Positions 36,118 to 45,185 are shown, counted from the first letter of the stretch. The stretch is DNA of 64,000 nt from Oceanobacillus timonensis (GCF_900166635.1 NZ_LT800497.1:1278303-1342302), one strand, 5' to 3'. Translations and numbers: made by a program. The notes: generated from the sequence alone by a model not told the origin.

Positions 36118-36903
36118 TAATAGTGTGTGTTCAAAAAAATGCCGGAAAAGAGGTAGTCATTGTTTCAAGGTCAAAACCAAACTCGGGAAATTCGGCCGTC
36201 CGAGATTGTAGGTGAACTGCAGGAAACGTTGTTCATATTTAATAAGTGCGCGAGCTTGTCTTCTACCCGGCTGCTGAAAAGCATTGATAAAAATTTTATT
36301 CTTTCCTATGTAAAAAAAGAGGGTAGCGTTCCGTACAATGAAGTACGAAGGCTACCCCCTTCAGCCTAAACTCAAGACTAGTAGATTTCTACTTCCGATT
36401 TCAGCATACTGTTAATTACAGGGTCATGAAGCTATAAATAGCCTATCGCCATTACTTTTTACGAATATTCGTCATGTTCATCTCTTTTCAATTCTTAGCT
36501 TTTTCACCCCTCTCCGCTCGTTTCTTTATTTCATTTTTTAATATCTACAAATATTTTGTTCCAACTTTAATTTGATTGCATTTATCAAAGACTCTTTTAA
36601 GAGTTCATCTGATAAATGCCTCAGACTATTCATTAATATTCCTCCCACGTTTGCATTTTGATTCCTTAAATTTTGAATAATCGGAAGTAGAATCTATTTA
36701 AAATATTACAAAATGGGATAAAAAAGATACAATAAGTTGACAATAATTATATGAATATTAGAAATTTTATTGAATTTAAAGTAGTTAAATTAATAGTGAT
36801 AAAGGATAAAATCATAATATAAAGCTTGGTATAAGTACGAATCGATGCTTAATTCCGACGAAAAGGACAATAGTTCACTGCGATATTCTCGTAATGAAAT
36901 GAT
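36118..36903. other. Non-coding or decayed stretch with a strong hairpin
   Basis: A direct-repeat word shared with 33666 begins this stretch. A near-perfect hairpin (GGGTAGC and GCTACCC arms with inner GTAC pairs) lies at 36330-36358. A 69-codon plus-strand frame at 36160-36369 overlaps the hairpin and lacks a ribosome-binding site, so it is not called a gene. The remainder to 36903 is AT-rich with no supported feature. Confidence 0.4.
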
Positions 36904-37761
36904 TTATTTTAAATAAGGTTCTAAAATAGATTGAACTTGATTCATATTTTTACTGCATCTTTGATAAATTTCTTTGGAGTTCTGATTATCCGTAGCTAAG
37001 GAAAATATTTCTAAATCTGCTTGACATTTCTTAATCGTAGCTAGTAATAGTGCAGACTGTGAAGGTTCAGCAACAGCTAGATGGTCATCGTATAAATCTA
37101 AATACAATTTACCTTGATCATCTACTTGTCCCAGAAATACATTCTCCAAAGCTACATCTTGTTTTTCTAACTCTGTTCTCAGCCAATCAGGATTTAAAGA
37201 GGCGTTGGCCAATGGTTCCAGCATTATATTTCCGTCCATAATGACCGTTTGAGGTTCTTTACCTGGATCTACCGTTAATCCCAAATCCTTTGCAGTTAAA
37301 GGTCGGTTTTCTTTTTAAGGAAGTACATTTAATGTGCCAGTTGGCTCCAATACAGCAAATTCAACATCAGAAGCTAAAAAAATGTTTTTATCTCTTAATT
37401 TTTCCAACAATTCATCTGTAGAGTAACCTTCTTTTTTTAAGTTTTCTTCCATGATTTTACCATCTTGAATAAATATAGTCGCCTTACCTTCTGTAAAATC
37501 TCTTGTTCGTTTACTTTTCAGCGATAACTTTTCAATTCCAAACGGTACGATAAACCAGATAAACATAGCAAGTATTGCGTAAAAAAAGTTTGTTTCAGGA
37601 TCCATTGTATGAACTGCAGCAATTCCTCCAAGTACGATACCTGCAATGGTTTCAAAAATATTCAGTTGAGCTAATTGTTTCGTCCCTAACCATTTGATTA
37701 AAGAAAAAAGAAATAAAATCAGAATAAGGGAACGAAGGATGACAATAATCCATTCTGGCAT
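36904..37761 (-). pseudogene. DUF421 (YetF-like) membrane protein with C-terminal DUF1657 part, single nonsense codon
   Basis: The N-terminal part (37315-37761) has three membrane segments (IVILRSLILILFLFSLIKWLG, TIAGIVLGGIAAVHTM, AILAMFIWFIVPFGI) and the DUF421 domain. A TAA at 37315-37317 follows TLNVLP. The same frame continues as KENRPLTAKDLGLTVDPGKEPQTVIMDGNI, the normal second half of DUF421, and ends in a DUF1657-like tail (LLLATIKKCQADLEIFSLATDN...). Removing one stop restores a protein of about 285 residues. DUF421 fused to DUF1657 is the last gene of the mobile spoVA operon of heat-resistant Bacillus spores. Confidence 0.85.
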
Positions 37762-37771
37762 AGTAATCCTC

Positions 37772-37975
37772 CTATGATTTAAATTGTGGCTCTTCTTTCA
37801 TTAATTCAATCACTTGATGATGCATATCACTTTTAACTTGGGCAACAAGCTTATTCGCATCTTCAATTGCAGTTTGTAAAGATGGATTTCTAGTTGTTTC
37901 ATATAAAGACTCTAATGTACCTTCAATACTTTTTATAGAAGCGTAGCAGCTTTTTACTTGTGTTCCTACAGTCAT
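37772..37975 (-). CDS. DUF1657 protein of the spoVA2mob-like operon
   Basis: A 67-residue small soluble protein (MTVGTQVKSCYASIKSIEGT, then NPSLQTAIEDANKLVAQVKSDMHHQ), the DUF1657 family. It sits between spoVAEb and the DUF421 gene, which matches the order of the mobile spoVA2mob operon. Its role in spore heat resistance or calcium-dipicolinate uptake is not defined. The frame is intact, but both neighbours are broken. Confidence 0.8.
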   Translation of the reverse strand: MTVGTQVKSCYASIKSIEGTLESLYETTRNPSLQTAIEDANKLVAQVKSDMHHQVIELMKEEPQFKS

Positions 37976-37989
37976 TGATGATCGACTCC

Positions 37990-38350
37990 TATCCTTTTGG
38001 TTTAAATATCAAAGCTCCATCAAAGCTCCAATGACACCAAAGATAATCGCAGCGGATATTCCAGCACTTGTCACTTCAAAAATGCCAGTTACTACACCAA
38101 TAAGTCCATGTTTTTCAGTCTCTTGCATGGCACCATGAACAAGTGAGTTACCAAAACTGGTTATAGATACCGTGGCTTCTGCACCAGCAAAATCAATTAA
38201 AGGCTCATATAGACCAATACCATCTAATATTGCACCACTAATAACTAGGATGGTTAGGGTATGAGCAGGAGAAAGTTTAAAAACATCAAACATAAGTTGG
38301 CCGATTACACAGATTAGGCCACCGATAACGAAAGCTCAGAAAAAAAGCAT
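37990..38350 (-). pseudogene. spoVAEb: Stage V sporulation protein AE (SpoVAEb type), nonsense codon and 11-bp duplication
   Basis: SpoVAE proteins form part of the spore inner-membrane channel for calcium dipicolinate. The frame from ATG 38350, preceded by AAGGA, reads MLFF, then TGA, then [20 protein letters not shown]...[20 protein letters not shown]...[13 protein letters not shown]. The stop probably replaces a Trp codon. At the 3' end an exact tandem copy of GGAGCTTTGAT (38014-38035) shifts the frame to GALMEL and stop. Deleting one copy restores GALIFKPKG, the family's usual ending. An internal ATG at 38293 leaves 94 codons but without the first membrane helix. Confidence 0.88.
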
Positions 38351-38549
38351 TTATTACCATTCCTTGATTCAAATGCTATCGAATAGGAAATTCTCTTCAT
38401 TCGCTAATGTGATGGATTAAAAAGATCCAACTCGTTCTCATGAAGGGCTATTCTCGTCTTTATGACGTCGCCGTTTGTTGAGGGGATATCAATAAAGATG
38501 ATGTTCACATCACGCAATAACCAGCAATGTATGCGCAGAATTAATAGTA

Positions 38550-38666
38550 AGTACTTCCTTTATTTTGTTATTCTGTAATACTTCACTTTTCACAAGTATG
38601 TTCAAAATTAGCTTGTGAACGCTTTAATTAAGCAATCGTTTGCTTTACTTCTGTTCCAATAGTCAT
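38550..38666 (-). pseudogene. Degraded first DUF1657 gene of the spoVA2mob-like operon
   Basis: From ATG 38666 the frame reads MTIGTEVKQTIA, stop, LKRSQANFEHTCEK, stop, matching the DUF1657 start MTVGTQVKQTLASLKSAQ. Three in-frame stops make it dead. In mobile spoVA operons a DUF1657 gene is first; the yhcN-like, spoVAC and spoVAD genes that should follow are absent here, indicating an internal deletion. The bases between 38351 and 38549 hold no identifiable gene. Confidence 0.68.
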
Positions 38667-38895
38667 TTCAGTCACGCTTTCTTTGATAATACGTAATACT
38701 ACTCTGCAATAACATAAGCTTTTTATTCTTGTGATTTATTTCCAGTTTTTAGTGATTTAATAATCACTTGTTATAGAGAAATCATAGTTTCTGATTCTTC
38801 TTTTTGTAAATTCTAGAATGATTTAAAAAAAACGTATATTTAACTGTTATTTTAGTCACCATATTATTGAAAGAAAATTAACTAGGAGGGTTATT

Positions 38896-39495
38896 ATGGA
38901 AAATAACCAAATGCAAAACGAACAAATGAACCATGGTGGCCATGAAATGTTTGATGTCCACGAGGTGTTATCAGGAGCAATTAATACGATGAACACCTAT
39001 ACAATGCTAAACGAACATATAAAAGACCCGGAACTTCGCGATATTTTAGAACGTCAAAAAACGTTTATGCAGGATGAATATAATATTACGTTAGAATGTT
39101 TTAAAACGGGACAAGATCCTGCAAAACCTACGCAAAGTTATAAAATGAAGCAAGATAATCATTTCACTTATGGGTTAAAAGCTTCTCAACCTAAAAAACC
39201 AATGCAAGCATCAACAGAAATAAATGATGAAACGATTTCTAATGGCATGTTAAGTGCCGTTAAGTCAACTGTACCAGCCAAAGCTGGAGCAGCATTAGAA
39301 GTTACGAATCCTGTTGTACGCAGAGTTCTTGCTGATTCTGTTCCAAACTGTATTGAAATGGCTTATGAGATTTCTTTGTATCAAAACAAACATGGATATT
39401 ATCAGGTGCCACAACTTACGCCGCAAGATATGATGCAGATGAAAGAAGGGTATGCACCCACTACCGTTCAACCGCAAAAACCTCCATTACACTAA
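38896..39495 (+). CDS. Spore coat protein, CotF family
   Basis: A 199-residue coat protein with the CotF-type helical core: DVHEVLSGAINTMNTYTMLNEHIKDPELRDILERQ near residue 20, and VRRVLADSVPNCIEMAYEISLYQNKHGYYQVPQL near the end. The start and tail are rich in Q, N, M, H and P, as in many coat proteins. AGGAGG lies before the ATG. It lies directly upstream of a catalase gene; coat-associated catalases occur in Bacillus spores, so co-expression during sporulation is plausible but not shown. Confidence 0.82.
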   Translation: MENNQMQNEQMNHGGHEMFDVHEVLSGAINTMNTYTMLNEHIKDPELRDILERQKTFMQDEYNITLECFKTGQDPAKPTQSYKMKQDNHFTYGLKASQPKKPMQASTEINDETISNGMLSAVKSTVPAKAGAALEVTNPVVRRVLADSVPNCIEMAYEISLYQNKHGYYQVPQLTPQDMMQMKEGYAPTTVQPQKPPLH

Positions 39496-39502
39496 AGAAC
39501 AA

Positions 39503-39535
39503 GCCCTTTCATTTTTGAGGGGGTTTTCATATTAT
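39503..39535 (+). terminator. Weak terminator after the coat gene
   Basis: CCCTTTC and GAGGGGG arms (with G-T pairs) around an ATTTTT loop, followed by GTTTTC. Confidence 0.45.
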
Positions 39536-39611
39536 TTTAGCCTTCATTTTAATCCATTATTAGCTAAAATAATAAAATGTTACTACATTTAGGAAGGGAG
39601 TTTGTCTACAC

Positions 39612-41672
39612 ATGATAAATGAAGATAAAAAGGTAAATGCAAACAGTAAAAATGAACAGTTAGAATATTTTCGGAGTGCGGACAGCGAGGATAAAGAGCT
39701 GACCACGAACCAAGGTGTTAAAGTAACGGAGGATGAATTATCTTTAACAGCCGGAGAAAGAGGTCCAACTTTAATGGAAGATTTCCATTTCCGTGAAAAA
39801 ATGACCCACTTCGATCATGAACGAATCCCAGAACGTGTTGTTCACGCACGTGGCTTTTCAGCTCACGGTGAATTTGAGTTATATGAATCCATGAAACCTT
39901 ACACGATGGCAAAATTCCTACAAAATCCGAATGTGAAAACACCAGTCTTTACTCGTTTTTCTACTGTTGTTGGTTCACGTGGTTCCAAAGATACACCAAG
40001 AGACGTAAGAGGATTTGCAACGAAATTCTATACAGAAGAAGGGAACTTTGACTTAGTGGCAAATAATTTTCCTATCTTTTTTATTCAAGACGGCATGAAA
40101 TTTCCTGATATTGTTCATGCCATCAAACCTGAGCCCCATAATGAAATGCCACAAGCAAGTGGTGCGCACGATACATTCTGGGATTGGGTTTCACAAAATC
40201 AGGAAAGTGCGCATATGGTTATGTGGCTTATGAGCGATCGAGCGATTCCTCGCAGCTTTCGCATGATGGAAGGGTTTGGTGTTCATACATTTCGCTTTGT
40301 GAACGATGAAGGGAAAGTGCATTTTGTGAAGTTTCATTGGAAACCGGTATTAGGGACACATTCTCTTGCATGGGATGAAGCGGAAAAACTAGGCGGGAAA
40401 GATCCTGATTTTAATCGTCGTGATCTCTGGGATTCGATTAATATGGGTAACTATGCTGAATTCGAGCTCGGTGTTCAAATTTTAGAAGAAAAAGATGAGT
40501 TTAAATTTGATTTTGATATTCTTGATTCAACGAAATTGTGGCCAGAAGAGGATGTTCCTGTCCGTATTATTGGAAAAATGACTTTAAATCGAAATGTAGA
40601 TAATGTTTTTGCAGAGAACGAACAAGTTGCTTTTCACGTAGGAAATGTAGTACCTGGAATCGACTTTACCAACGACCCATTGCTGCAAACACGCTTATTT
40701 TCCTATACGGATACACAGCTGCTCCGTCTTGGCGGTCCAAACTTTCATGAGATACCGATTAATCGCCCCGTTTGTCCGTTTCATAATAATCAGCGTGATG
40801 GGTTTCATCGACAAACCATTAATAAGGGACAAGTCTCTTATCGAAATAATGCTTTAGCAGGTAATTCACCGCATACGGTAGATGAAAAGAATGGCGGCTT
40901 TGCTCATTATCAGGAAAAAGTTGAGGGAAGAAAAATTCAATCCCGAAGTAAAAGTTTTGAAGACCATTTCAGTCAAGCAAAATTATTTTGGAATAGCATG
41001 AGTAATGCGGAAAAACAGCATATTATTGATGGTTTTTGTTTTGAAGTTGGGAAAGTACAGTATAAGCCAGTGCAACAAAAGATTGTCGACATGTTTGGTA
41101 ACGTTGACCACGGGCTAGCAGCTGCAATTGCACAAAAACTTGATGTAAGCGTACCGCCTGCAAATATTCAAAGCAAGATTACAAAAGCATCCCCTGCATT
41201 AAGTCAGGAGAACACGCCAAAATTAGCTAAAACCCGTAAAACAGCTGTCATTATTTCAGATGGATTTAATGGCGTTGAAGTAAAAAAAGTTATCGAGAAT
41301 TTGCAAGCATCCGGAGTTCAAGCTGCGATATTAAGTGACAAGCTAGGATCTATAGTAGCAGATGACAACAGCAAACTGAAAGCTAAGCATACGTTTCTTA
41401 CCGATTCATCGGTTGCTTTTGATGCGGTATACATTGCTGGTGGATCGAAAGCAGATAAAATGTTTGAGAAAAAGGCTAAAATGTTTATACAGGAAGCATT
41501 TGATCATTTTAAACCAATTGCTGTCTCGAACGAAGGCGAACAATGGTTTAAAGATAAACAATTACCAAGCAAAACAGGTGTTGTTATAAATAAGCAGCAA
41601 CCAGATGATTTTTCAAAACAATTCATTGATGCGATTGCAACTCATCGTTTTTGGGATAGAACGATATCATAA
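39612..41672 (+). CDS. katE: Large-subunit (clade II) catalase with DJ-1/PfpI C-terminal domain, copy 2
   Basis: A 686-residue catalase, the same architecture as the copy at 33906-35969. Active-site segments: VVHARGFSAHGEFELYESM, TPVFTRFSTVVGSRGSKDTPRDVRGFATKFYT, NQESAHMVMWLMSDRAIPRSFRMM and FTNDPLLQTRLFSYTDTQLLRLGGPNFHEIPINRP. The TPRDVRG and PNFHEIPINRP segments match canonical catalases better than copy 1, which reads TAVDIRG and SNIEDIPVNKP. The C-terminal domain begins KTAVIISDGFNGVEVKKVIENL. AGGAAGGGAG precedes the ATG. Confidence 0.95.
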   Translation: MINEDKKVNANSKNEQLEYFRSADSEDKELTTNQGVKVTEDELSLTAGERGPTLMEDFHFREKMTHFDHERIPERVVHARGFSAHGEFELYESMKPYTMAKFLQNPNVKTPVFTRFSTVVGSRGSKDTPRDVRGFATKFYTEEGNFDLVANNFPIFFIQDGMKFPDIVHAIKPEPHNEMPQASGAHDTFWDWVSQNQESAHMVMWLMSDRAIPRSFRMMEGFGVHTFRFVNDEGKVHFVKFHWKPVLGTHSLAWDEAEKLGGKDPDFNRRDLWDSINMGNYAEFELGVQILEEKDEFKFDFDILDSTKLWPEEDVPVRIIGKMTLNRNVDNVFAENEQVAFHVGNVVPGIDFTNDPLLQTRLFSYTDTQLLRLGGPNFHEIPINRPVCPFHNNQRDGFHRQTINKGQVSYRNNALAGNSPHTVDEKNGGFAHYQEKVEGRKIQSRSKSFEDHFSQAKLFWNSMSNAEKQHIIDGFCFEVGKVQYKPVQQKIVDMFGNVDHGLAAAIAQKLDVSVPPANIQSKITKASPALSQENTPKLAKTRKTAVIISDGFNGVEVKKVIENLQASGVQAAILSDKLGSIVADDNSKLKAKHTFLTDSSVAFDAVYIAGGSKADKMFEKKAKMFIQEAFDHFKPIAVSNEGEQWFKDKQLPSKTGVVINKQQPDDFSKQFIDAIATHRFWDRTIS

Positions 41673-41682
41673 GAAATAAAAG

Positions 41683-41717
41683 GGATCCTCTGAATGTAAG
41701 AGGGGCCTTTTTTCTTC
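41683..41717 (+). terminator. Terminator after catalase 2
   Basis: AAAAGGGATCCTCT and AGAGGGGCCTTTT arms with a seven-base loop, followed by a T run. Confidence 0.8.
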
Positions 41718-41888
41718 AATGAATAGATATGTAATCAATACCATAGGCCTGATTAGCTTTAGAAATGTATCTTCTATATTCAAATGAGATGAAATCAAAT
41801 GGTGAATCGGGCTTATTTTCGAGAATAGAAAAGAGCAGGTTACGAAAAAATAGAAATAGTATTTAATAAAGGGGGTGGAGTTTTACTT

Positions 41889-42872
41889 GTGACAAACTCA
41901 AAACGGATGCCAAAGGAATAAAGTCTTGATTATACTCTGAGCCTATTAAGAGAAGGATATATGTATATTCTAAACCGGCGTCATACATTTCATTCGAATG
42001 TATACGAGACACGTCTGTTCGGGAAAAAAGCTATTTGTATGGGTGGAAAAGCAGCCGCAGAAATTTTCTATGATACAGATAAATTTAAGAGAGCAGGTGC
42101 AGCACCTAATCGAATTCAAGAAACGTTATTTGGAAAAGGAGCTGTTCAAGGTTTAGACAATCACCCTCATCACCACCGTAAAAAGTTATTTATGTCAATG
42201 ATGACGCATGAACAACTCAGCTCCCTTGCTGATATCTGCAGCAAACAATGGGAAAAAGCTTTAATTAAATGGGAAAAAAAGAAGAAATTATGCTTTATCA
42301 AGAAGTAAAAACAATTTTGTGCAGGACTGCTTGTCACTGGGTAGGTATTCCTCTAGGAGAAAATGAAGTAATACCATTTACAAATGATCTAGCAGAAATG
42401 TTTGAATCCCCAGCTGATATAGGTCCTCCTCATTGGAAAGGACGATATTCCAGAAACAAAATAGAACAATAAATGAAAAAACGAATAGATAAAGTACGGG
42501 AAGGGGAGTTAGAAATCCCTAAACATACGATACTTTATCGTCTTTCTTGGCACCGCGATATGGAAGGAAACCTTCTTAATCCAGAAACAGTTGCTGTGGA
42601 AGTTATCAATTTATTGAGACCGATTGTTGCCATTGCCATTTATATAAACTTTACATTCCTTTCACTCTACCAGAACCCTAACGAAAGGGAGAAACTCAAA
42701 AAAGAAGATGACATCTATTCAGAGATGTTTGTCCAAGAGGTGCGTCGTTTTTATCCATTTTTCCCAGCTGTTGTTGCTTTGGTGAAAAAAGATTTTACAT
42801 GAAATAATTTTCTTTTTAAAGAGGGGACATTAACTTTATTGGATTTATATGGTACGAATCTGGATCTATGTC
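41889..42872 (+). pseudogene. Cytochrome P450 of the CYP152 fatty-acid peroxygenase type, 5' part
   Basis: From GTG 41889 the frame reads TNSKRMPKE, stop, then [42 protein letters not shown], as in BSbeta/CypC (YbdT)-like peroxygenases that hydroxylate fatty acids with hydrogen peroxide. A frameshift lies near 42285, a TAA after SRNKIEQ at 42470, and a TGA replacing Trp at about 42800 after KKDFT. The sequence then reads GTLTLLDLYGTNLD and is cut by an IS3 element. At least four lesions make it dead. Confidence 0.88.
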
Positions 42873-42935
42873 AAGAAATTGGACAATAGAAATGGTGAAT
42901 TTATTCAAATTCCTACCGCACTCCGCTTGCTTCCC

Positions 42936-42982
42936 TCTGTGTTAAAGGAAGGGGAAGTCCGTCCCTTCCTTTAACACAGAGG
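42936..42982. terminator. Strong palindrome downstream of IS3 orfB
   Basis: The arms CCTCTGTGTTAAAGGAAGGG and CCCTTCCTTTAACACAGAGG form a 20-base near-perfect stem around GAAGTCCGT. It is next to the left end of the IS and could block readthrough from outside into the transposase region or end its transcription. Confidence 0.6.
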
Positions 42983-42996
42983 CTAATTACGCTTTT

Positions 42997-43817
42997 CTAT
43001 GAAGCTATTTTACGTAGATACATTTTTTCATACGCCATTGGTGACATATATCCAATGGTTGAGTGAATTCGCTTGGAATTATAAAATGTCATGATATAAG
43101 AAAAGATACTACGCTTTGCTTCTTCTCGGCTTTGATAATCTTCATGAAAGATTAATTCCTTCTTGATCACGCTATGAAACGACTCGATACATGCATTATT
43201 ATAACAGTTGCCTTTCCGACTCATACTTGTGGTGATATGATGTTTTCTTAAAAGTGCTTGATACTCTTTAGCCGCGTATTGGCTGCCTCTATCGGAATGG
43301 TGAATTAATCCTTTTTGCGGCGTTTGCTGATTAATTGCTCGTCTTAAAGCTGTGAGTGTTAATTCTTTGGTCATTCGATGACTCATTGCCCAACCAATAA
43401 TCCTTCTGGAAAACAAATCCATGATGGTCGCTAAGTACAACCATCCCTCTCTGGTCCAAATGTACGTGATATCGCTTACCCATACTTGTCCTGGTTTATC
43501 TGCCTGGAAATTTTGGTTTAGTAAATTCGGATAGACAGGATGCGAATGTTTGGAGTTCGTTGTCGCCTTATATTTCTTCACTGTTTTCGAACGTAAACCA
43601 TTTTCCTTCATGATACGAGACACTGTTTTTTGAGAAACAGGTACCCCTTCATTGCGTAAAACCTGCGTGATTTTAGGACTGCCATATCTTTTTTTGATGC
43701 GATAAATATGCGTTTGATTTGAGCTGTTAGCTTTTGTTTACGTTTAGATTGATCGCTGACAGGGCGATCTTTCCACTCATAATAGCCACTCTTGGAAACA
43801 CCTAATACTTGGCACAT
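42997..43817 (-). pseudogene. IS3-family transposase OrfB, frameshifted
   Basis: The 5' part (43608-43817) reads MCQVLGVSKSGYYEWKDRP...IFIASKKD and then leaves the frame. The 3' part (42997-43623) resumes with VSRIMKENGLRSKTVKKYKATT and carries the DDE core: VWVSDITYIWTREGW, IHHSDRGSQYA and NACIESFHSVIKKELI. One missing base in the A/T-run near 43700 explains the shift; restoring it gives KKRYGSPKITQVLRNEG. It is therefore inactive unless the shift is a sequencing error in the homopolymer. Confidence 0.85.
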
Positions 43818-43864
43818 CTTCTCTACACGAAATTCGTGGTGGTGTTCTTGAATAAATCCATAGA

Positions 43865-44161
43865 TTACTTCTGTTTTTTTGCGAAGATGCCCATAGCCTT
43901 TTTTAAAATAGCTACCTCCTCTTCCAAATCACGAATCCGTTTATCTTTTTCATACCCAGCTTGATCTTTGGGACTGCGATTACCGCTTCCTACAAAGCTA
44001 TTCTCTTGGTCCTCTTTGTACCTAGCTACCCATTTTTGCAGCGTCTGGGGAACTAAGTCTAATTCTCTTGCCACTTCGGCTGCTTTCCTTCCATCTTCCA
44101 CTACTAATTTTACTGCATATACTTTAAATTCTTTATCATATCTTTTTGCCATTTTAGACAC
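43865..44161 (-). CDS. IS3-family transposase OrfA
   Basis: A 98-residue helix-turn-helix protein (MAKRYDKEFKVYAVKLVVEDGRKAAEVARELDLVPQTLQKWVARYKE) that binds the IS ends. It ends in a leucine-zipper-like helix. Near its stop the run CGCAAAAAAACAG is a typical IS3 slippery site: a -1 shift leads into TEVIYGFIQEHHHEFRVEKMCQVLGV, joining OrfA to OrfB. This is the usual way the fused transposase is made. Confidence 0.88.
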   Translation of the reverse strand: MSKMAKRYDKEFKVYAVKLVVEDGRKAAEVARELDLVPQTLQKWVARYKEDQENSFVGSGNRSPKDQAGYEKDKRIRDLEEEVAILKKAMGIFAKKQK

Positions 44162-44221
44162 TCCTAGAGATTATTATATTTAGTATAAAAATCCCCATTT
44201 GGTATGTCCAATTATTAGACT

Positions 44222-44525
44222 ATCATCAAATTCACACCCTGCCATTTGGGATAATCCGAGTGTATTCGATCCAAATCGATTTGCTGATTGGTCGGGCAGT
44301 CCATTTGAATTCATCCCTCAAGGCGGCGGAGATTATTTCTTAGGACACCGATGTGCTGGTGAACAGGCTACAATGGAAATCATGAAAATAAGTCTTCAAT
44401 ACTTAAATAAAATATCTTATGAAGTTCCTGACAATCAAAACTTAAGCTTTAGTATGGTGAAGATTCCAAGTATCCCGAAAAGTGGAATCATTTTAAGGAA
44501 TATTAATAAAAAGGACAGGTATTAA
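44222..44525 (+). pseudogene. Cytochrome P450 of the CYP152 type, 3' part
   Basis: Past the IS, the frame reads SHPAIWDNPSVFDPNRFADWSGSPFEFIPQGGGDYFLGHRCAGEQATMEI. This contains the haem-binding loop with the cysteine ligand in GHRCAGE. It continues YEVPDNQNLSFSMVKIPSIPKSGIIL to the natural end. It joins the piece ending at 42872 if the IS is removed. Bases 44526-45086 downstream hold no supported gene. Confidence 0.88.
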
Positions 44526-45086
44526 TTAATTTTTCTTTTTTGTCACGTAGCGGACCAAGGGTGCATAAAATATAAAAATTAAAAGTCCCCTAATATCTAA
44601 ATCAAACTAACTTAGAATGTATCTGTTTCAGATATAAAATAATGTAAATAGAAAAGGAATTTATGATATAGGGACTAAGAATTTTTTAGCAATAATTAAT
44701 CAAAAAAAGAAAGTTGATTTTAAGTACAAATTACCTTCTTTTTGGCGCATTGGAAATGTTAACTTGTTAATCTTTTATATTAAAAACCTGTTTAGGAACA
44801 TTATTCCTTTTTGCTAGTTACCTCTCATTCTGTTGGAATAAAACCCAGTTTACAAAATAAACTCCTAACTATGATTTAAATTTAAACTACAAAGAATAAA
44901 TTCCCCTAAAATTGATTTGAAAGTAGCGAGAACAAGTCTGGTACTTATTGAATTTTTTTCCTTAACTGCTGCGATTAGACTATTGATACTCTCATATAAT
45001 TCTTCCTATTCATCTTCATCTGCCAGTAATTGAATTTTCCATTTATAAATATTCTGTAATATGAATATACAACTCCAAAAGTTAGA
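44526..45086. other. AT-rich gap before the ABC-F promoter
   Basis: Several poly-T and poly-A tracts are present, but there is no coding frame with a ribosome-binding site on either strand; the minus-strand frame at 44975-45181 overlaps the promoter and leader and is treated as chance. Confidence 0.45.
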
Positions 45087-45115
45087 TTGACGTAAACAGA
45101 TAAACCCCTTATAAT
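45087..45115 (+). promoter_or_regulatory. Consensus sigma-A promoter of the ABC-F leader
   Basis: TTGACG at 45087-45092 and a perfect TATAAT at 45110-45115, spaced 17 bases. Transcription should begin near 45122, leaving an untranslated leader of about 435 nt before the ABC-F start codon. So long a leader with such a strong promoter implies control after initiation. Confidence 0.85.
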
Positions 45116-45152
45116 AAAGTTAAATATAGAATGGAAAGGAAATTGTGCTAAG

Positions 45153-45185
45153 ATGAGAATTCGATTCCTAGACTTGAACAACTAA
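45153..45185 (+). CDS. Leader peptide 1, MRIRFLDLNN (ErmD-leader-like)
   Basis: A ten-codon ORF begins 12 bases after AAGGA and close to the predicted transcript start. Its sequence resembles the macrolide-sensing end of the ErmD leader (MRLRFPTLNQ, as I recall it): both have the R-x-R (+x+) motif at which macrolide-bound ribosomes stall, then a hydrophobic and an LN ending. A hairpin with CTCTGC and GCAGAG arms lies just downstream at 45204-45233. The gene is inferred from position and motif; there is no experimental support. Confidence 0.6.
   Translation: MRIRFLDLNN

Larger units (their letters stand above)
42871..44221 (-). mobile_element. IS3-family insertion sequence (IS150-like) in the P450 gene
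   Basis: The element carries orfA and orfB on the minus strand and ends in related inverted repeats: TGTCAAGAAATTGGACAA at about 42873 and, on the opposite strand at the right, TAGTCTAATAATTGGACA ending near 44220. A clear target duplication of the usual 3-5 bp could not be fixed because the flanks are similar (ATC-like). A large palindrome (TCTGTGTTAAAGGAAGGG and its complement, about 42936-42982) lies at its left end downstream of orfB, a likely terminator. Confidence 0.85.

Noticed and set aside
36160-36369. 69-codon ORF overlapping a hairpin
   Set aside because: No ribosome-binding site, and its end is the hairpin sequence itself.
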